From Pseudomonas sp. KBW05 (lineage in GTDB: Bacteria > Pseudomonadota > Gammaproteobacteria > Pseudomonadales > Pseudomonadaceae): a DNA stretch of 64,000 bases. The stretch spans positions 167,109 to 231,108 of the forward strand of contig NZ_QAJM01000002.1 in NCBI RefSeq assembly GCF_003852405.1. The letters are read 5' to 3'. Shown piece after piece: positions 60,773 through 64,000 of the stretch. The translations under genes were made by a program, and so were the position numbers. Each line of letters starts with the position of its first letter. Position 1 is the first letter of the stretch. The notes beneath the pieces were generated by a model. It worked only from the letters and a program-made list of their open reading frames with translations, was not told where the DNA came from and ran no database searches.

Positions 60773-60997
60773 ATGAGCATGAAGAATTTGGGTCTGCCAC
60801 TGGTTGCACTCACTTTTCTGGTATTGGCCGGTTGCGCGACGCAAACGGTGGTGACATTGCAAAATGGCACGCAGTATTTGACCAAGGACCTGCCGAAAAC
60901 CAACGCCGCCGATGGTTTCTACGAATTCACTGATATTGCTGGCAAGCGCGTGCGTGTGAAGGCGGCGGATGTGGCCACGGTTATCAAGGAAAAGTAA
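60773..60997 (+). CDS. YgdI/YgdR-family lipoprotein
   Basis: 74 residues. Lipobox LAGC at residues 19-22 (LVALTFLVLAGCATQT), then the small SH3-like domain (VVTLQNGTQYLTKDLPKTN...FYEFTDIAGKRVRVKAADVATV). Function unknown. The ATG at 60773 could be replaced by one two codons later. A GC-rich hairpin (cccgc...gcggg, about 60726-60750) lies upstream in its leader. Confidence 0.85.
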   Translation: MSMKNLGLPLVALTFLVLAGCATQTVVTLQNGTQYLTKDLPKTNAADGFYEFTDIAGKRVRVKAADVATVIKEK

Positions 60998-61025
60998 TTT
61001 CCCGATGCCCGAGTGCATTTGAAAA

Positions 61026-61130
61026 TGTGGGAGCTGGCTTGTGTGGGAGCGGGCTTGCTCGCGAAAGCGGTGGGCCAGTCACCGGATATGTATCTGACAC
61101 TCCGCCTTCGCGAGCAAGCCCGCTCCCACA
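61026..61130. repeat. REPIN with a hybrid left half
   Basis: The left side starts tgtgggagctggcttgtgtg (second subtype) and continues gggagcgggcttgctcgcga (first subtype); the right arm is tcgcgagcaagcccgctccc. It mixes two REP subtypes in one element, between convergent genes. Confidence 0.88.
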
Positions 61131-61149
61131 TTTTGAAAGCATTCCAGCT

Positions 61150-62562
61150 TTAGCTGATCAACACCCCCTCCCCTGACCAGCCGCTCACGCCGACTAGCGT
61201 CACCGAATCCGAACCGACACTGATCACCGTATCCCCACCGTGCTCGCGGTACTCCACACTGCCCTGCACCTCCTTGAACACCAGTCTGTCCGTCGGCTGA
61301 TAGCCAATCACCCGATCCTGACCAAACTGCCCGCTGAACAGAAACGTGTTGTGCCCGCTGCTGTCACGGATCGTGTCATTGCCCTTGCCGCCCTCGATAA
61401 AATCCGCGCCCTTGCCGCCCTGGATCAGGTCGTTGCCGTCACTGCCGATGATGAAGGTGTTGCCTTTGTGGGGCTCGGCATTGCGGTTGAGGTCTTGTAC
61501 CCAGGTCGTCGCGCGGGCCGGGTCGGACAGGTTGGCGACGATCACTGTGGAGTCGCGAGTCATCTGCTCATAGAAACCCGACTCAAGCACGCGCGTCAGG
61601 CCGTCGCCATAACCGGTCGGCAGGTGGGAGACCCAGGTCGGCAGGTTGGCAATGGAAAACGGCAGCACATTCCACAGGTTCGAGGCGTAGTGGTCGTTGA
61701 AGCTGACGATGTTGTCGGTGCTCGACTCATGGGGCTTGTCATGTACGCCGAGGGACGACAGGTTGAACGTTGAACCGTCCAGCGCACGAAACACCGGGTC
61801 GTTCTCGTAGCCGATATTGAGCACCTTGTCGCTGCTGCTCTGGGTCGGCGAGGCGTAGGCCACGTAGTTGGCGTCCGTGTAGAAGCCCGACCATTTATTG
61901 CCGCTGAGGTCCGCCATGCTGTTGACCGCCAAGCCGCCCAGGCTGTGGCCGCTGACCACCACGTCCTTGCCGCTGAGGCCATGGGCGCTGGCGTAGTCGG
62001 CAACGTGTTTGAGCAAGGTGCCGAACGCTTCGCCGGTGTAGTTCTTCGCGTAGTCCTTGGGGCCCAGCGCGGCCATCAGATCGCTGACCAAGTCGCCGAT
62101 GGAATCGCTGATCAGGTTTTCCCGGGGCCCGGAGGTGCCGCGAAAGCCGATGCCGATTTCCAGCAGCTTGCCGGCGTCATCGTACTTGCCCAGCACCTCC
62201 ACCTGCGCGCTGGTGTAGCCGGCTTTTTCGCCAAAGAACGTACCGCGCGCATCGACCTTGCCGGCGTAACCCAGGGTGCTTGCACTGATGGGCGTCCAAC
62301 CGGCTTGCTGCACCGCCTCCAGGGCGGCTTTTTCCGAGTCCGGGTTCCACGGAATGCCGGGAATTACACCCTGTGAGTCTGCGCCGCCGAGCAGCGCGCC
62401 GACCAAGGTGGCCGGCAAGCCCCAGCCCAAACCATTGTGCTGGTAACCCACGGCAAAGCCGTTATCCAGGTTGTGATAGCTGTACAAGGTGATTGCCATG
62501 GCGTCGGCGAACAACGCCTTGGAACCCTCGGTGCCCAGGTTTTTGTAGTCGAAGATACCCAT
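61150..62562 (-). CDS. Type I-secreted RTX lipase (TliA/LipA, family I.3; polyurethanase-like)
   Basis: 470 residues, close to P. fluorescens TliA. The catalytic triad falls at the known family positions: S207 (VVVSGHSLGG), D255 (GYENDPVF) and H313 (VSHLPTGYG). Nonapeptide calcium repeats (GGKGADFI, GGKGNDTI) occupy about 372-400. A hydrophobic C-terminal export signal ends the protein. There is no N-terminal signal peptide, as expected for type I secretion. It is secreted and hydrolyses triglycerides or polyesters. Lies 42 bases downstream of aprF, encoding its own exporter's outer-membrane channel. Confidence 0.93.
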   Translation of the reverse strand: MGIFDYKNLGTEGSKALFADAMAITLYSYHNLDNGFAVGYQHNGLGWGLPATLVGALLGGADSQGVIPGIPWNPDSEKAALEAVQQAGWTPISASTLGYAGKVDARGTFFGEKAGYTSAQVEVLGKYDDAGKLLEIGIGFRGTSGPRENLISDSIGDLVSDLMAALGPKDYAKNYTGEAFGTLLKHVADYASAHGLSGKDVVVSGHSLGGLAVNSMADLSGNKWSGFYTDANYVAYASPTQSSSDKVLNIGYENDPVFRALDGSTFNLSSLGVHDKPHESSTDNIVSFNDHYASNLWNVLPFSIANLPTWVSHLPTGYGDGLTRVLESGFYEQMTRDSTVIVANLSDPARATTWVQDLNRNAEPHKGNTFIIGSDGNDLIQGGKGADFIEGGKGNDTIRDSSGHNTFLFSGQFGQDRVIGYQPTDRLVFKEVQGSVEYREHGGDTVISVGSDSVTLVGVSGWSGEGVLIS

Positions 62563-62604
62563 GCTGATGCCTCTTTTTGTTGTTGGAAGGGTCGGAATCG
62601 GCGA

Positions 62605-63942
62605 TCACCTTGCCGCTGGCCCAAACGCCTCATCCACCTTGGCCAGGTCCGTGTCGCGCAGGTTGCCGGCGTAGTAGTGCAATTTGGTCCAGGCCATCAG
62701 GTAGTCATAACGCGCCTGGGCCAGGTCGCGGCGGGTGCTGTAGAGCTGCTGCTCGGCGTTGAGTGCATCGAGGTTGACGCGCTCGCCGCCGAGGATGCTT
62801 TGCTTGGTCGACACCACCAGCGCTTCGGCCGACGTCAACGCCTTCTGGTACGCGCGCAACTTGCTCACCCCCGACAGGCAGGCGCTGAACTGGCGGCGCA
62901 GTTCGATCAGGGTTTCGCGGGTCTTGCCCTCCAGCTCGTACTCGGCCTGCTCCATGGCCCGGCTGGCCTGGCGGGTGGACGCGGAAATACCGCCACCGGC
63001 ATACAACGGCAAACTGACCTCGACGCCGATGGTGTTGGTGTCGTAGCGCTGGTTGTAGGTGTTGCCGCTGTCGGACTCCTGTTGGCGCGAACTGGCGTAC
63101 GCGGTGACTTTCGGCAGATGCCCGGCGCGGTTGCGCTCCACTTCATAACGGGCCACTTCCAGGGCCTGGCGCTGGGACGCTAACGTCGGGTTGTTGCTGA
63201 TCGCCAGTTCATGCCAGGTGTCGTAGTTGGCCGGGGTCAAGGTGAAGGCGGCAAAGCCCTGGTTCAGCGGCGCCAGGTCGTCGATGTTGACGCTGGGCAC
63301 GCCGATCAAGGCGCCCAGTTCCCTGAGCGATGCGTCCTGCTCGTCCAGCGCCTGGATCTCCTCGGCGGTGGCCAGTTCATAACGGGACTCGGCTTCAAGA
63401 ATGTCCGTGCGTGTGCCCTCGCCTTGTTGGAACAGGTGCCGGTTCTGCTGGAACTGCTGCTCGAATGCCTTCTTCTTGGCGCGGGCAATGTCGATCTGGT
63501 CCTGTGCGAACAATGCCTGGGTGTAGTAGGACAACACCCGCACCAGCAACGCCTGGCTCTTGTCGCGAAAGCTTTCATCGGCGAACAGCGCCTGGGCCAC
63601 GCCCTTGCGGTAGTTGGCGTAGGCCTCGTAGTCGAACAACGGCTGTTGCAGGCTGAAGGTCGAACCGTAGCTGTTGTAGTTGCGGTCATCGTGATAGGTG
63701 CCGCCACGCCCGTCGGGCAAGGTGGCCTGGGAGTTGTTGCGGCCCTTGTTGTAGTTGTAGGACAGCTTGGGCAGCAGGCCGGCGCGGCCGATGGTGCGGT
63801 TTTCCAGGCCGGCATCGCGCTCCTTGATCGCGCCAAGGAACACCGGATCGTTGCGCAAGGCTTGTTCGTACACGTCGAACGGGCCCATGGCGGCGTGGGC
63901 ACTGGTGCAGCTCAACAGCAAGGCGATAAACACCGGTTTCAT
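62605..63942 (-). CDS. aprF: AprF/TliF, TolC-family outer membrane protein of the protease/lipase exporter
   Basis: 445 residues. Signal peptide (FIALLLSCTSAHAA), then MGPFDVYEQALRNDPVFLGA and two TolC-type repeats with long coiled helices (FRDKSQALLVRVLSYYTQALFAQDQIDIARAKKKAFEQQF). It is the outer-membrane channel for type I secretion of the alkaline protease and lipase. It follows aprE by 2 bases and precedes the lipase gene. Confidence 0.92.
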   Translation of the reverse strand: MKPVFIALLLSCTSAHAAMGPFDVYEQALRNDPVFLGAIKERDAGLENRTIGRAGLLPKLSYNYNKGRNNSQATLPDGRGGTYHDDRNYNSYGSTFSLQQPLFDYEAYANYRKGVAQALFADESFRDKSQALLVRVLSYYTQALFAQDQIDIARAKKKAFEQQFQQNRHLFQQGEGTRTDILEAESRYELATAEEIQALDEQDASLRELGALIGVPSVNIDDLAPLNQGFAAFTLTPANYDTWHELAISNNPTLASQRQALEVARYEVERNRAGHLPKVTAYASSRQQESDSGNTYNQRYDTNTIGVEVSLPLYAGGGISASTRQASRAMEQAEYELEGKTRETLIELRRQFSACLSGVSKLRAYQKALTSAEALVVSTKQSILGGERVNLDALNAEQQLYSTRRDLAQARYDYLMAWTKLHYYAGNLRDTDLAKVDEAFGPAAR

Positions 63943-63944
63943 GC

Positions 63945-64000
63945 TTATTCCTCGGTCAACGCGGAGCCGGCGCGATCCAGCAGCGGCTTGAACAGATAGT
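63945..64000 (-). CDS. aprE: AprE, membrane fusion protein of the type I exporter (3' tip only)
   Basis: Only the last 18 codons are in the window (YLFKPLLDRAGSALTEE, then TAA). This matches the C-terminal end of HlyD-type AprE proteins, and its position two bases before aprF is the standard aprDEF order. Confidence 0.8.
   Translation of the reverse strand, partial: YLFKPLLDRAGSALTEE

Noticed and set aside
1-64000. CRISPR array
   Set aside because: No regularly spaced direct repeats were found; the only repeated sequences are palindromic REPINs.

Overview
The window looks like chromosomal DNA from a fluorescent Pseudomonas (P. fluorescens group). Supporting points are the high-GC core genes, the alkaline-protease/lipase secretion locus (aprE-aprF-lipase), an OprD porin, an RlhA-type U32 protein, and eight intergenic copies of the REP/REPIN repeats typical of this group.

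Layout. 1-2201 is the 5' half of arnA plus arnC (lipid A aminoarabinose modification), with no arnB upstream. 2567-7520 holds a secreted hypothetical protein, a stand-alone tyrosine recombinase, a Bcr/CflA exporter and a chemoreceptor. 7536-15904 is the accessory region. It starts at a perfect AT-rich hairpin and a DUF4019-like lipoprotein. It continues with four co-oriented genes for nucleic-acid-type enzymes: a zinc-ribbon PLD protein, a PIN-like protein, a second PLD protein and an OGG-fold-like protein. Next come a thymidylate-kinase-like P-loop protein and about 1.7 kb of debris, which contains an ORF with an actin N-terminal signature and the C-terminal remnant of a reverse transcriptase. 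This region is the best candidate for something undescribed.

15905-31010 is an organosulfur and efflux region: an FMN-dependent monooxygenase with a sulfonate-type binding protein, a three-gene RND pump, an oxaloacetate decarboxylase, then a sulfonate-type binding protein, an arylsulfotransferase and a TonB receptor, with a divergent GlxA-type regulator. 31341-38348 carries an OprD porin, a RidA protein, RlhA, an EamA transporter with a divergent Lrp regulator, and xylulokinase. 38674-41635 is an overlapping kinase / receiver / receiver-EAL signalling operon. 41756-46606 encodes a 1616-residue toxin-like protein with a C-terminal TcdA/TcdB-type glycosyltransferase. A small acidic protein and a two-helix membrane protein are encoded convergently to it.

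47697-50059 is the ATP-grasp/alpha-E pair. 50189-53261 is a periplasmic methionine-sulfoxide repair cluster (msrA, a DsbD/TlpA-like fusion, msrB). 53539-55712 is an OmpR-type two-component system, followed by an epoxide-hydrolase-like enzyme. 56689-60584 is a FAN1 nuclease and DinG/XPD-like helicase operon. After a YgdI/YgdR lipoprotein, the window closes with a type I-secreted lipase, aprF and the 3' tip of aprE.

All family assignments were made by reading the sequence. No database search was run.
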